Source: Cliona cf. orientalis (taxonomy: Eukaryota > Porifera > Demospongiae > Clionaida > Clionaidae). From it: a DNA stretch of 64,000 nucleotides. Positions 21,375 to 34,500 of the stretch are shown in pieces (within the stretch, counting starts at the first letter, position 1; every line of letters starts with the position of its first letter). A program made the translations under genes and the position numbers. The notes under the pieces were generated by a model. That model searched no databases, was not told the origin of the DNA, and saw nothing but the letters and a program-made list of their open reading frames with translations. The stretch covers positions 7,152,292 to 7,216,291 of the forward strand of contig OZ005697.1 of assembly GCA_963930775.1 (NCBI GenBank), read 5' to 3'.

Positions 21375-22139
21375 AGTGGCGGATCCAGGGGGGGTAAGGG
21401 GGGTGCAAGTGTACCCCGCTTTGGGCTGCATCCAACACTAAGAAGTACTGATGATAAACTAAATGGAACCCCCCTTTATGGCTATAGAACTAATGCACCT
21501 ATCAATGTCATGCCCCACCTACCCTAGTGCGGGCAAAGGGTCGGGATTTGTAAGGGTTTAGGTGGGGAATAGCTGCCCCAGGGGTGGGGAATTTACCTTA
21601 GTCTGGAAATCAGCACAGAACTACTAAAAATACCCATACTAGGCTATATATAGTGTCACCATGACGTTAGTACTAGACCTCAAGTAGTAGCCTTGGTTAA
21701 CACTAATGTGGCTTAAGTGAGTGTTATGTAAACTTGTATGTCTAGCATAGTGCACCTGCACAAATACCTGCATATTCAGTAGTAGGTGGGGATTGGTGCG
21801 TCTTTTGATTACAGGAGCTTCCCCCAGGGGTGGGATAATTGATAAAAGTAGTGGTCAAATCCCCACCCTATCCCCACATATGCCCGCACTAGGGTAGGTG
21901 GGGCAATACATTGATAGGTGCATAAGAAAACTGCTGCTATGGCTCACCTTAGAATGTGTTAGAAGAAAATTCGTTCGAAAACGGATCGATTGGACTGGTA
22001 GGGCTGGTAGTTAGTCTCAAAAACGATCAAAATGGGCGTGGTTTTGCCCTAAAGTGGGCGTGGCTTCTAAAATTTTGCGCGCGCTACGCGCGCAAGAGTG
22101 TACTACAACCCCCCTTTTAGAAATCCTGGATCCGCCACT
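21375..22139. mobile_element. hAT-like MITE with 7-base duplication inside the transporter
   Basis: Ends AGTGGCGGATCCAGG and CCTGGATCCGCCACT are flanked by GGCCGCC at 21368-21374 and 22140-22146. The paralog at about 55090-55100 shows the empty site, with a single GGCCGCC, so the insertion is read directly. The element itself contains another inverted-repeat element at 21492-21930. Confidence 0.88.
21492..21930. mobile_element. MITE nested in the hAT-like MITE
   Basis: TIRs of about 40 bases: GCACCTATCAATG then TGCCCCACCTACCCTAGTGC, inverted at 21888-21930. The interior is G-rich (GGTGGGGA blocks). This makes three levels of nesting: transporter, hAT-like MITE, inner MITE. Confidence 0.7.
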
Positions 22140-22577
22140 GGCCGCCTTTGATGGCAGACAGAGGTGCTTTGGTGGAGGACATGAGATGGCAGCCCTCTGC
22201 TGTGGTTGAAGTGGAGAGGAGTCCTCCTCACTTGCAGTGTTAATTAACCAGCAGACGACTAGATTCAGAGGTATGAACCATCATCACTTGTGACTGTGAT
22301 CAATTGCAAAAACCTTCAAGTTATTGTACTATTAAATTTTCGTGTGTTGATGGACATGATACATACTATATCTTACTCTGTTTTTGTTACCAGTTCCCCA
22401 AACATGCACTGTTGTCACATAATTATAATTTTGCTTGTTAGTTTTAATTAAATATTTGTTCATACTCTGTCTTGCGCTGTTTTTATTATTAGTTTCAGTT
22501 TCATCCCCAACAATTAATGAATGCACAGGTGTGCAGAACTCTCACCACTGCATGTATGTGAATCCATGGGCAATTAC

Positions 22578-23815
22578 CGTATTTCTTCTAAAAAGGCGGC
22601 CCTTCTAATTATTCGGCACCCTTTACCGAATGATTGAATATAGTCTCTAATTTTTCGGCAAAGGTCGTCATGCGTATTATGGCTATAAACGGGAATGGAA
22701 TGCGCACGCAGACAGAATGCATGAATATTAACCTCTAAAAATTCGGCGAAGCTAAAGCAATAATATTATTACAGAAAATTAATCACGTAAAGCGGGAACG
22801 GAAACGGAAACGGGAACGGAAAACTGGGAAAGGTCGTCTGATGCACTGGTGATACTTGTACTATAATAAGGTATAGCATTAGTAAGCTGGAGTCTTCTTG
22901 ACCATATTCCTTTACTCCTCCCTTGGGGCGAAAATGAAGAGCCAGTTCATGCATGCATACTATAGTGATTCCCCCTCGATCAGATGTTGTCTGGGCTCAT
23001 AATATTATGTCCCGTGAGGGGGTAGCTAGTCGGGGCAAATATATGCTCGGAGATCATTAATATTATTATGGGACACATGTAGTCAATTTCTGTGTTAAAA
23101 TTAATTTTAGAAGATTTCAGGGCTCAGTAGAGAATTACCCTCATGCACCGAGCCCTTCGGTCTTCTAGCTAGCTTCGTCACATAGAAATCTCCTAAATAG
23201 TGTATAACCATGCATAGATAATAGGCACTACAGTGCACTGTAAGACTAATATATTAGTGTCTAACTGTATCGTGTTCACATGCACAGCACACCTGTAGCT
23301 ATATAAAAACTATAATCAACAGTGCACTTCATTCAGTCTTGTGCATTATTGTTGTAGCTACTGTGACAGGTAGCAAGATAGCAGTCTTGGTAATCCAACT
23401 AGCTCATGGTATGTGTTGTAGTACATGCATTAAAGATAATGCCCCACTGCTGAGCAATATCATGACTTGACATCAAAATTAATAAATTATTGTGATTTGA
23501 CATCAAAATTTAATAAACAAGTAATTGTGTGTAAGGGTGGAGCTGCATGTTCCCCTGTTTGTGGTGGCCTGCCGGTGGGTCTATTATTACATTACTACAG
23601 CTACCAAGCTACTACAGGCCTTAGAGGTTGCATGTGGAAGGTTCTTAATCCAATGTTAGATACTGTATTTTAACAGGAGTGGTGAGTGCATTCAATTCGG
23701 TGGTTTTTCACCTGACGACCTTTTCCATTTCTCGTTCCCGTTCCCGCTTTCCGTGATTTCCATTTGCCCCCAATATTACTATTTTCATGCCGAATTTTTA
23801 GAAGAAATACGGTAA
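22578..23815. mobile_element. Long-TIR element, TACCGTATTTCTTCTAAAAA ends
   Basis: The left end reads TACCGTATTTCTTCTAAAAA and the right end is its inverse with GCCGAATTTTTAGAAG. Inside each end is a subterminal inverted block with AAAGCGGGAACGG repeats and an AAAGGTCGTC word (22826 and 23713). The middle contains the short repeat at 23108-23205. Confidence 0.55.
23108..23205. repeat. Short MITE copy (family of 9239-9940, unoccupied)
   Basis: AGAAGATTTCAGGGCTCAG and GAGCCCTTCGGTCTTCT form an inverted pair about 60 bases apart, with outer CACATAGAAATCTCCTAAA. It corresponds to the outer element at 9239-9940 without the nested insertion. Confidence 0.6.
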
Positions 23816-23851
23816 TACCGTATTTCTTCTAAAAATTCGGCATGAAAATAG
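23779..23851. repeat. Perfect 73-base palindrome
   Basis: Two 36-base arms separated by a single A at 23815. The arms are two copies of the same MITE terminus (TACCGTATTTCTTC...) meeting head to head. Confidence 0.9.
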
Positions 23852-24255
23852 AAAACTTGTTGCAAATGCATGCATTCAAAACATATTAGCTATTTGACTT
23901 ATTTCAGTTGGATAATTTTGTCAGCTTTGGACTTCCATAGCTAGCCATGGATTTATTGCATTTTTGCTTACACATATTCACTTCTAGCTAATAGACGTAT
24001 AATGCTCGATACATTGCTGGCGGTATGTCTATAGACTAGCCAGTTCAACCACAAGAATTTATAATCACAACTAAAGCCTATAGCTATCTGCTGACAATGC
24101 AATAATAAAAAGGCATAGCTTGAGCTTGAAGATGTACTTCACTGTGTGCTGTCACTCACCAGTCTGCACAAGAATAGATTTCAGTGATGGCTTTTGCCAT
24201 TGGGAGCTAGGGTAATGGTTGCATTATTATAAAAGACTACTTCATTCTGTGGTAC

Positions 24256-24359
24256 CTTTGCTGCTGGTTGGTTGCCTTGATGGAGGCTTTGTGTCTCTCC
24301 TCCACCTTGCTACAGAGGTTCTCCAGCTGCTCTCTCTGGCTGGGGTGGCCTACGTAGCC
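24256..24359 (-). other. Possible helical exon
   Basis: Between an acceptor-like TGTGTCCAG and a GTACCA donor, one frame reads GYVGHPSQREQLENLCSKV, then EERHKASIKATNQQQ. It is charged and helix-prone, as in a coiled coil. No partner exon in phase was found and nearby frames are closed. It could belong to a gene not otherwise visible. Confidence 0.3.
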
Positions 24360-24860
24360 CTGGACACATGCAGACACTTCTCATGACACTCCTGAATGAA
24401 ACGGGCAATGAGGAGCCATTTAAATCGGCATGACTATACTCAGTGTGGGACCCTGTACCCATGCTCAAGCTCCTGTCAGTTTTTTTGTTATATACAGATG
24501 ATGGTTGTAAGGTGTTGCTGTACTCAGTGTGGGGCCTTGTACCCATGCTCAAGCTCCTGTCACTGTCAGTCACGTTCTTTTGTTGTAAATAATGGGTGGA
24601 AGGTGTTGCTAAATTGATTAAAGAAAGGACCTCCCTCTAGCATAATTATTACTAAGGTATTTAAGCATGGTATTGGGGTGGCCTAACTGGTTGCATGACA
24701 CAGGATATAATATAATTTACAAGATTAGCAATAATTATTATACCTTTGCTGGCGTAGGGTTCCCCTTCACCTCACAGCAAGATAGAAGGGCTTGACACTG
24801 GTATATGCATTCAACTTGTTCTCTCAGGATATCAGATATATAGTGTTGTACACACATGCT
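24360..24860. other. Spacer with an 82-base tandem duplication
   Basis: ACTCAGTGTGGGACCCTGTACC and following bases recur at about 24439 and 24521. Otherwise it is AT-rich with no supported gene. Confidence 0.4.
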
Positions 24861-25360
24861 ATAATATTATGCACACTTCATGCATACAGTGCCACTGGTA
24901 CACCCTACAGCTGCATAGTAATTGTGCTGGTGGTGAGGAAACATTCCCTATAATGGCAATGTGTGGTTGTGGCATCAGCTCTACTGTGGTTTCCTGACAT
25001 GTGCATGTGGCTTGTACTGGAATCCCATTACACCACTCACACTCACAGTACAAATTGTCCAATACCCATGTGTACATACACCTTAATAATATAGCTACTG
25101 CATAATTGCATGTTGAAAGATCCACAGACCCCCTAGCCACGTTGCACACGCTACAATATCCCAGGCCCCGTTCTCTCCTCCTTCACTGCGGCGTTGTCAA
25201 AAGTAGCCAAGTGCCAAATAGCTGAACTGGGTGCAGTGCAGCACTGTAGGTAGGGGGGCCAGCCACCTCAACAGAAGACCCTATTAAGGTACTATGGGGC
25301 TTAAGTAAGCTTAGGGTCCTAAAGCACTTGTAACATGCAAAGGTAGAAGGTCGTGAAAAT

Positions 25361-25434
25361 TAGCCATGTCCCAAGGCCACTCCCAGCTTTCTGTGAGTAA
25401 CTTTGAAAACTGGGAGTAGCCTGGGAACAAGGCT
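25361..25434. repeat. 74-base hairpin MITE
   Basis: Ends TAGCCATGTCCCAAGGCC / GCCTGGGAACAAGGCT and inner CTCCCAG / CTGGGAG form a near-complete hairpin with a loop of about 20 bases. It lies about 130 bases beyond the stop of the ROC-COR-DD gene, possibly in its 3' UTR. The flanks CGTGAAAAT and GGTGAAAAC resemble a 9-base duplication, so it is a small member of the 17073 family. Confidence 0.65.
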
Positions 25435-25565
25435 GGTGAAAACTGTTAAAGAAAGTTCTTGTCTTATCTACGGTATGCATGTGTGTCGTGATTATAACTT
25501 GACAAAAATCAGTACACAAAGTGGTAGCTACATAGAGAGAACAGCTATACCTTGAAGTACGCAAT

Positions 25566-28500
25566 CTAGACAGCATTGTCCACAGCTTGCTTGAGTTCAG
25601 TGGCCACCTGACCGAGTTCACTGTGATCAAGGAGCTTGTAGAGACCCTCCCAGGTGGCAGGGTAGTGGCGGGGAGGGTGGTCTAGCCAGTGAGAGAGAAC
25701 AGCAGTACAGCGAGCTTTGGCATCCTTTTCATTTGCCCATACATCAAGTAGTTGCCTGGGAACCACCAAATCACCAACGTCTCTCCACCTGTGCATGATG
25801 GACTGCTTCAGTCGGAACTGCTTCTCCTCTCCTCTCTCATTCCTCCATATGATCAAGGTCATATTAGCAGAGGTGGGCTTGGCTATGTGTGTAAACAGAA
25901 TGTGTACATGTAAGTATGGCCTGTACTATCGGAGCTACATAGCACTGCATGCTTACCCATCTCATTTATCTCCTCGGTAGACATGGAGTCGACGTCCTCT
26001 GGGACACATGGTGTGGGTGGGTTGGAGGCTATGCAGGGATTCATACAGGATTATCAATTGCTGGTACAAGCCCAATACTATCCAAATGCACATGCACATA
26101 CATTACATGTATGTGCATGTACATCAATAAAATCGACAAACTCTTACACGATATTCAGTACTCCAAACATTATTTTAAGGAAGTCTTTAGAGGGTTGGGA
26201 GCACAGGGCCGGTTTTTCCACCCCCTGAGGTTGATTTTTCCCTCTATATGCTAGTGTACAATTACATGTAGAGAGTTGTAGCCTCATCCCCAGGCCCATT
26301 GCCAGCTTTTCACTGAAAAGCGGGAGCCAGTGCACAACATAATATTGAAAAGTTGGAAATGGGCTTGTCATGGGCAAGGCTAAGAGAATAATACTCAAGG
26401 AGTGATTTACATGTAGCTACTGATAACACATGGATGTTTTGTTTCTCTAACTCACCAGAATGGTCTGTGGTGGACTGGGTGGTGGACCTAACTGCCGCTG
26501 ACTGTGTCGGTGGTCTACCAGAAGGTGTGGATGCTACAAGATGCATGGATTAGGACAAGACTGTTAATACAGACACTATCCAAGTGCACATACATGCACA
26601 TGTACATGCACAATGTATACATGTGTGTCATTATGACAAATATCAGCAAATCCTTACACAATGTTGTGTCTTTAGCTGCTCCAGATGATATGGAGATGTA
26701 CTCTGGAATGTGTGGAAGGTGAGGGGCTGTAGGTGGCAGGTCATAAAGTTAATCACATTTATAAGTAGATATTTTCAGTTTCAACTTACCAGAGGAAGTG
26801 GTTTGTGCACTGGTTGATTGAGTGGGCAAAGATAAGCTAACTGAAGTGGATGTACAGGATCCAGATGCTGGAAATAAAAATAATATTATGTGTAATGACA
26901 GTACTTTCCCCTCATTCTGCATGCACCTCACCTTCGGAGGAGGGTGGCTGGGAAGTGGCATACAGACTAGCAGATGAAGCTGAATTGTCGAGCACTACAG
27001 AGCAAAAGGTATAAAAGCAAACTGTCAAGCTAGGTGACTTGAAGGCAATATCAGACATAGATTCAGCAAAACCTACCTCTTCCTAACCAGATGTGATGAC
27101 GGTTCTCAAGTCGACCGCTGATCTTAGTGTCAACATCACAGCACCAAAATAGTGTATTTGAGGTGATAGAAGCAGAGTGCAGTTCAGACTGCAGTGAGGC
27201 ATCCGGGGAACCAGCCTCAGAATGAGGGCAGACAAAGCCAATCTCGGGGTAGGTGTGTGTGTACTTCAGTGCTCTACAAGCAGCCGCGATCCCAGCAAAG
27301 ATGGATCCCTTCAGAATGGGAAGCAGTCGAGCGCATTCATCAAGTGTGGCTTGTGGGCTGACATCAGCGTGAACTTCAATGAAGGAGTTTGAATCGATCA
27401 CTGTTACTGTACACGGAAGGATGACCATGAGATGAAACTTGATGCAGTTTCGGTAAAGAGGCTCTTTGGTGTCCAGCAAAAGCTTCCATCCACAGTAACG
27501 AATTAGGTGGACCGCAAAGCAGCAAAACACTCCAGCACGACGAGAGGCTTGAGGAAACTTTACTAGTAGGGTAGCTACCACTGTGGAGGATGTGCGATGC
27601 TTTTTCAGCTCAGCATCCGAAAGGGTGACCAGAGAAGCAGGCATTACAAAGTGAGGCCCTGAGTCCTGAGGGGGGCTCGCTGAAGGGGAATCGGCTGGTG
27701 GAGGGGAGCTAGTGGGAGGGGAGCTAGTGGGGGGTGATTCTGGCGGAGGCTTTGCCCAATCAGGAGTGGGTATGGGAGCAAAGACCAACGACTCCTTGAG
27801 AAGCTCAGAGAGGTCATCGATAGTGAATATTCCAGGGACATAGTGACTTGGAAACTTTTTCATCAACTCTGGGCTGAGCACACCGTGGTCTCGAAAGTGC
27901 CTCCATTTACCTTCACCAGGAGTAGAATCAGAACTCGACTGTTCAATTGGTAGATCTCCCCTGAGAAGATAACTTTCTCTGACAAGCTCTGAGACTTTAT
28001 CGAGTGGAACCTGTGAATCTGCAAAAACGACATTGGGAAGCACTTTTGGTGAATATTTGATGACATTGAGCTTGTCAAAAAACACTAAAGCAGCTTCTAA
28101 AGCTTTCTCCTTAAAGCCAAGCATATGTGCAACCTCGAGGCACTCTGCTTTGCTGAGAACCTTTCTTCCTAATCCCTTTGCTAATTCTTGGAGTAGCAGT
28201 TCAAAAATGTACCACCAGATTGGCACCTCTACTTCTTGTGCTGGTGAGTTCTCCACAGCCTTTCGGACCACGGTAGCCCTGGCTTTGTCTGTCTCCTCTG
28301 GGTTGAGAGTGTTGAGAGGAATCAGTAGCTGCTTCATATCCTTGGAGTGGTACACCAGCTGATCAGAAAACTCTGGCTCAAGCATTTCACGCAGCTGCTG
28401 GTCTTTATCTTCCAGTGACTCAATGGGCAAAGACGCTGCTGATGATCCTTGTGGTTGACTGGATTCACCAACAGCAGGAGTGACAGAAGCCGCCTGCTCA

Positions 28501-31500
28501 GCTTTCTCCTCCAACTGATCTCGGTGAGTGCCAGCTAGGATGATGCTAGGCTTCTGGCCTTTGGTAGAGAATGACTGAATGGTGTTGACAAGACATCGAA
28601 TGGTGTCCTTGGCAGAGAGCTGGGACTGCTGGGCAACACCAAGGAGCTGATTCTCACTGTAGTACTCGACAGCTTGAACTTTGTCGAGCTGGTCGGGAAG
28701 GCGAAGGACACACAGAGCGGCTGAGATGTGCTGAATGAATAGTGGCAGTAGCTCGTGGTACTGAGGCTGTCCACCACAATCTGAAAGGTACACCCAGATG
28801 GACTCAAGAAGACTCCTTGTAGCCTGAATGGAGCCTTCTCCTGGCTTTTCATTTCTTAGCCTAGCAATAATATTCGCCAGCTTATCCATGATATCACTCA
28901 CTGCTGTTTGGTAGGTTTCAGTGGGGACAGTAGGCTGTGGGGCTAATGCCACGGCTGGAAGCTTGGCACCATGTGAATCTTTGGGCTGTTGGTGTGTTCG
29001 CTTGCGGCTTCGAGTTTTGACCCAGCGGACAAACCTTGAAAGTGGATTTTCCTTTGCCACCTTCTCCACCCCCACTTCACCACAGCTCTCTGCTTCTCCA
29101 CCTTGCTGAGGTAGCCCTGCCTCCCTGGTCAGCTCGTCACTGGTTTTCCGGAATAGAAATCTTTCACTCTGGGGGTGCTGCTCAGATGCAAGGATGATCA
29201 TTCGTGCTACAATCTCCAGCATTCCTTCGTTGTCGACTTCTAACCACCGTTCTCCACTAGCTCTTAGTTTGAGGTCGGAAATGGCCCGCACTTGGACCTC
29301 GATCCTGATAGGTGTCTCGGCACAGATGGTGCTGCTGCGTAGCTCTGGTGGAGGTAGTCCCATCAGGAGGAACTTCAAACACGTCTTCCCCACTCCAGGT
29401 AGACCAATGATGATGCAGACGATGTACCTCATCTTCACTGATCCCTCCTTCAAACCTTCTTCAAGTAGTTTTTTGTTTTCAGCTGAAATTTAAAACAATA
29501 TCATGCTATAGTCAGCTACTGTCAGCTTCTCAATTGACTTTAGTGAAACCACTCTCACTGGATAACTATGAAATTTAACTCAATGCTCAGTGTCATAGGT
29601 GCATCCATTAAATGGCGATCTTCAATCAAAACTAATTGGTTTCCCTACTATTATTAAAGAGCCCTGCAGCTATATTTATGTTAAATTTACCTTTGCTGTA
29701 GAGAACTTTGCTATGGTACCACCTTACTACTTACATACAAAGTAGACAAGCGTATACCGTATAGCTCCAAATCTTCATAAATTTTGTGATTTGACTTCTG
29801 ATCACGAAAATTAGTATTATTGTGGGCGTGGCTACGTTCTGTGTGCACAGGCACATCGCAAGCGCGATCATGCGTATATATGTACACATACTAGTGAATG
29901 TATGAACTGTCTGAAACGAAGTGTTGAATTGCTGCTAACAATGTACGGACTCTGTGCACTTACTTTCACAAACGTTGCCTACCAAATCCACAAGGACCTC
30001 TGTCCAAACAACTTCCTTCGTCTTGTATCGAATCCGCCAACAACCACGTTGAAAAGATGGCCAAACACACAATAGCAGAAGGCGCTAAAGGCAGAAAGAG
30101 AGGCTCGTATAAGTCTTGTCTAGTTTCTTTCTCTTCGCACTGTACTCTGCCTAATGCCAAGCCACGTGCAATTGTGGGCGGAGCGACAACGTGAATTATC
30201 CACATGGGTGCTGTGACACGGTTGAAATCACGAAAAAATGTGGTGATCATGAAAGTTTCAATCATGGGATTTCCAGCAATTAATTTTTACGAAAATTTTG
30301 AACCACGAAAATTTGGAGCTATACGGTATCTACACATGCGTAATAAATAAACTCAACACCCAAAACTTGTTACAATTGTTGGATGGCACTTAAATGGAGC
30401 TTGTGTATTCTTTAGATATTGTATACATAAGTTTCATAACTTATAGTACTCACTGATATGACAAGACACCACTTAACACAAAACAGACCTTCCTCTTTTA
30501 TTGTTGACTCCAGCTGCTTGATCTCCTCTCCATGTTCATTGGCAAACCCCTCATAGCGATGCACCGAACTCTTACTGCTCTGAATGTCCCCATTCACCTC
30601 CCTCAGTCTCTGTTGTATCCTCTCCCTCTCCTGGCGGTTGGTGGCTGCTTTCAGGTCATCTTCAAGTTGAGATTTCTCCTATAAAATAAACAGACATCCA
30701 CTTTGAGATGTCAGTGCTGAGACAAATGAACACCATTGGTGCTAAACCCTCGGCGCTGTCAGATTTATAGTAATGATATTATCCTACGCAGGTAGCTATA
30801 AAGATGATCGTATATATTAATATTAGGCTGTGACTAAAATTTAGCACTTCGAGTACCGGCAAACTAGCCTGCCTAAAAGCTTATCGAAAGTGGAAAAAAA
30901 TCCAAGCCAAAGATCTAGCAGGATTCGAACTCATGACCACCACTCCAGCATCACCAGCCATAGTCCGCTCAGCCAACCCAGATCAACGCTGCTCGATGTC
31001 GTTTTTTACCAACTTTATATACCTTCATCCATATGTCCCCTGACCCCGCCTTCGTAGCCCTCGCGCATGCGTATATCTATTAGGCCTATGCCGTATACGT
31101 ATATAGCGCGACACACCCAGCATTCTATTTATACGAAAAGTTAGCTGCCCGGGAGATTGGAGAAGTCAAGAAGCTTAGAATCAGCAAACGACTCCAAAAT
31201 TAGCGAACAAAGCGTTCTCTACGAAATCCACACAAATCATGAGTTTAGAACGCCATAAGGAACCTTATAACATCGCAATTTGGACTCGCAAACGAGGTAT
31301 GTAGCAGTTAGCGTGGTAACAGACAGACACACACACACAAAACGACTACCGTAACCCTCGCGCATGCGCCGAGGGTTAATGAGATGGCAACTGTACATTG
31401 GCTTTCTACTATAACACTGGTTGCATCATGCTCACACTCATAGTCAAGAGGAAGTCATGGAGTCAATACACAATCACTCAACAAACAAACCTTCAACTTG

Positions 31501-34500
31501 ACATCATGTACCACGTGCAGTGGTTTCAGTAGTCTACCTTTATGGTAGCTAACAATAAGCTAAACTACTCACAGAATGGAGTGTAAATTATTAGTGAACT
31601 TTGTTCGAAATTACTACATTCACACCATTTTCCACCTCGATCCCACACACACCAGTACTCACCAGTTCACTTACTCTTTGCTGTCGCTGGTAGAGTGATA
31701 CCAACTATTAGCAGAAGGTAGGAGATGATCACATTATTTACATTCACATAATTGGAAGAGTGTAAACACAGGCAATACTGATGACCTTAATTGCCACTCC
31801 CAGCAAGTAATCATGACTGATACAGCTAAGATGTACACTTCATCCTTTATATCACCAGGGAATTATTGAAGCCAGCCTCTCGTGTTCACTCCCCACTGCC
31901 AGTACCTACTACCACTGCCCACTACATGGCATACACTATCTCCCATTCTCACTGACTCATGCTTCTCTCTCTTACCGCCTTTGAGTTTGCCACTTGTTGT
32001 CTTAGCTCCAATAATTTCACCTGTTTAGACTCTGCATTTGTTTTCTTCAGCTTCTCAATTTCCTGTAGAAAATTAACACCAGTACTGCTGAGACCACATG
32101 TACACCCACCCACTCTCACTCATGACTGGTCTAGCCAGCTAGACCCTTCACTAATTTCCACACTTGTCATTCATTAAATCAAGGGTGTATTTGGGGGTGG
32201 GTCAATACAGCCTTGATTAAACACAGTACACAATATGCAGCCTCAGTACTTACACTAACTCATAACAAACTTAGTACATACCTCCTCCAATCTGTCACGC
32301 TCCTCCTGTGAACAATGAGATGATACAGGCACAATCAGGAGCACATGATAGAAGGAAGGAAAGAAGAGAGGAGGATGAGAGTGAAGTGACCATAGGTTAA
32401 AGAAATTTATGCGTGTATACAATGTCTATGATTTGAGTTGTAGTATCGAATGACTTACTACTTGGCGATTCAGCTCATACTGCAATAAAGAGGAAGAGTC
32501 AGATCATACAGCTACACATGCATGTACATGTAGCCTCATCTCCAGCTTACAAACACATGATGAAACTCCCTACTACTATTTTTAGAACTAGACAGAAGGA
32601 GCCTGGAGATGAGGCTAACACAAACATTGCTCTGCTTTCTGCCATGAAGCAGCAGTCTTCATGCTCTTAGTGGCCTATGCTATGACTGACTTTGCTCTAT
32701 GACAGTTGGTATAATTATTCTTGATACCATGAGGTGACAGTGCACATGACAAACTTACAGCAAACTGGTTCCACTTTGGATCTCCCTCACGTGCTGCCTG
32801 CAAAAGTGGAAACAAGAAATACAGCACATGTTTACATGATCCACATGGTACATGGAACTGGTATGTATAAACTACACAATCCCCGGACCTCCTCACAAAC
32901 GCCCTCTTCCCATATCCATATGCAGTCTTAGGGAGAAACATGCCAGTACACATAAACATCTCAATCTCTACTTAATATATAGCTATGCTGATATCAAACA
33001 CATACACCTGACACTCACCCTCAGTTTACAGTCTTCCAGCCATGACAAGAGCTCTTCTTTACTCTGTATCGCCCAAAGTGCACTCATATTATCTTTCCCA
33101 GTGGTCACTGTAGTAGTGCACATTCCAAAAATTAGTAATCTGACTACATCTTCTTCCAACCTCATGCTCCTGAACAGAGGTGTATGTTCATTAGCTGTAT
33201 AGTGGCCCATGTTAGTACGTATATATCCTTTATCTAAGCGTGCGTGGGTTAGTACCGTTATAAGCTTGTGAGCCGCCCGAAGGGCGGCGAACTGTGTAAC
33301 CTGGGGTTGGCCCAGCTGGGCTGTGTATTCCCCTGTGTAGTTAGTGAGCAAAAGTGAGTGTCATTATCAAATTCTTGTGAGTGGGTGTGAACTATGGCAT
33401 CCCTGCACTCTTGCAGAGTTCTCCCAGCTATATAGTATAAACAATCAGGTACAAGCAATCACCCCTCCCACCAAGACTGGAGGCAGCAACCCCACAAGAT
33501 AGAGTTGATAAAAATATGGGGGAGGGAGGGAACACTCCCGTAAGCGGCGCTGTGTCTAGAGCTGCGACTGACTGTGGTCAAGATACAGTCACAGAGGCAT
33601 GTCCAAGCACTTACACATAATCAGCAGTTAAAAACTCAGTGTGGTCAGCTGTCAAGTTGATATAGTAGTTTATCATAAAGTGTCCCCTCCCTCCCTCCAT
33701 GAGTTTACCCACAAAAATCATTAAAACTGCCTTAAAACTATCTAAGTTTTCGCTACAATATCCACAAACATTGGCAGATCTAGGATTTCTTGAAGGGGGG
33801 TTCTGTTTACTCTTGCGCGCAAAGCGCATGCGAAATTTTAGAAGCCACGCCCATTTTCGGGCGTTTTTGAGAGCAATTACCAGCCCAACCAGTCCAATTG
33901 ATCAATATTTGAACAATTTTTCTTCTAAAGCATGCTAAGGTAAGCCATAACAGCAATTTTTTCTTAGTTCTGTAGCCAGAGAGGAGGCGGGTTCCATTAT
34001 ACTTGGTGCAGCCCAAAGGGGGTTCTGTCGAAACCTCCGAAACCTCCCTAAATCTGCCACTGACAAATTACGAAATTAACTTTATCATTGGGGTATCAAG
34101 TTCCAGTTAATAGTAATAGTCCCCCACGGAAGAGCCATAATTTGTTCCAAGGGATCTAAGTTTATGTCCTTTTAATGAACTCTTGTGGGGTAAAACAGAT
34201 TTGTAGATGGGCAAGTCTGAAATCTAGACTGGGTACAGTGAAGGCAATAATAATTAAATTATTGTGCAAAAATTAATTATGTTTCAGCATATCAATTTTT
34301 ATTGCAAATCTTGGAGGGTTCAAGTCCTCTCTTTACTGACTTGATTTTGATGGTTGAATCAACAATTTACAGGCTTCGTCAGGGGGTACATTTAATTTCA
34401 ATCTTCCATGCGGGGGTGTATCTTTTTGAAATGGCTAATTTCCTTGAAATACATCCCTATAGACAAAATATGGCTCAATTTAATACTGCTACCGTCTTTC

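Larger units (their letters stand above)
19692..22285 (-). pseudogene. POT/PTR (SLC15-like) peptide transporter, copy A
   Basis: This is homologous along its length to copy C (53397-55232). Pieces include FISAQSPQSMKGLL-like, GCLKRKWFHIEPG-like and RLDFAKERFGGPF-like segments. The family moves di- and tripeptides with protons across membranes through about 12 helices. Copy A is disabled by many small indels, such as an extra TTAA near 22245, ATAT near 20960 and a CTAGCT-type insertion near 19922, and by the MITE at 21375-22139 near its N-terminus. At the codon corresponding to 55149-55151 of copy C it retains CAG. Confidence 0.8.

Noticed and set aside
33272-33288. GCCGCCC-GAA-GGGCGGC hairpin resembling a bacterial terminator
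   Set aside because: The context is a eukaryotic intron, with no T-run or upstream bacterial gene.
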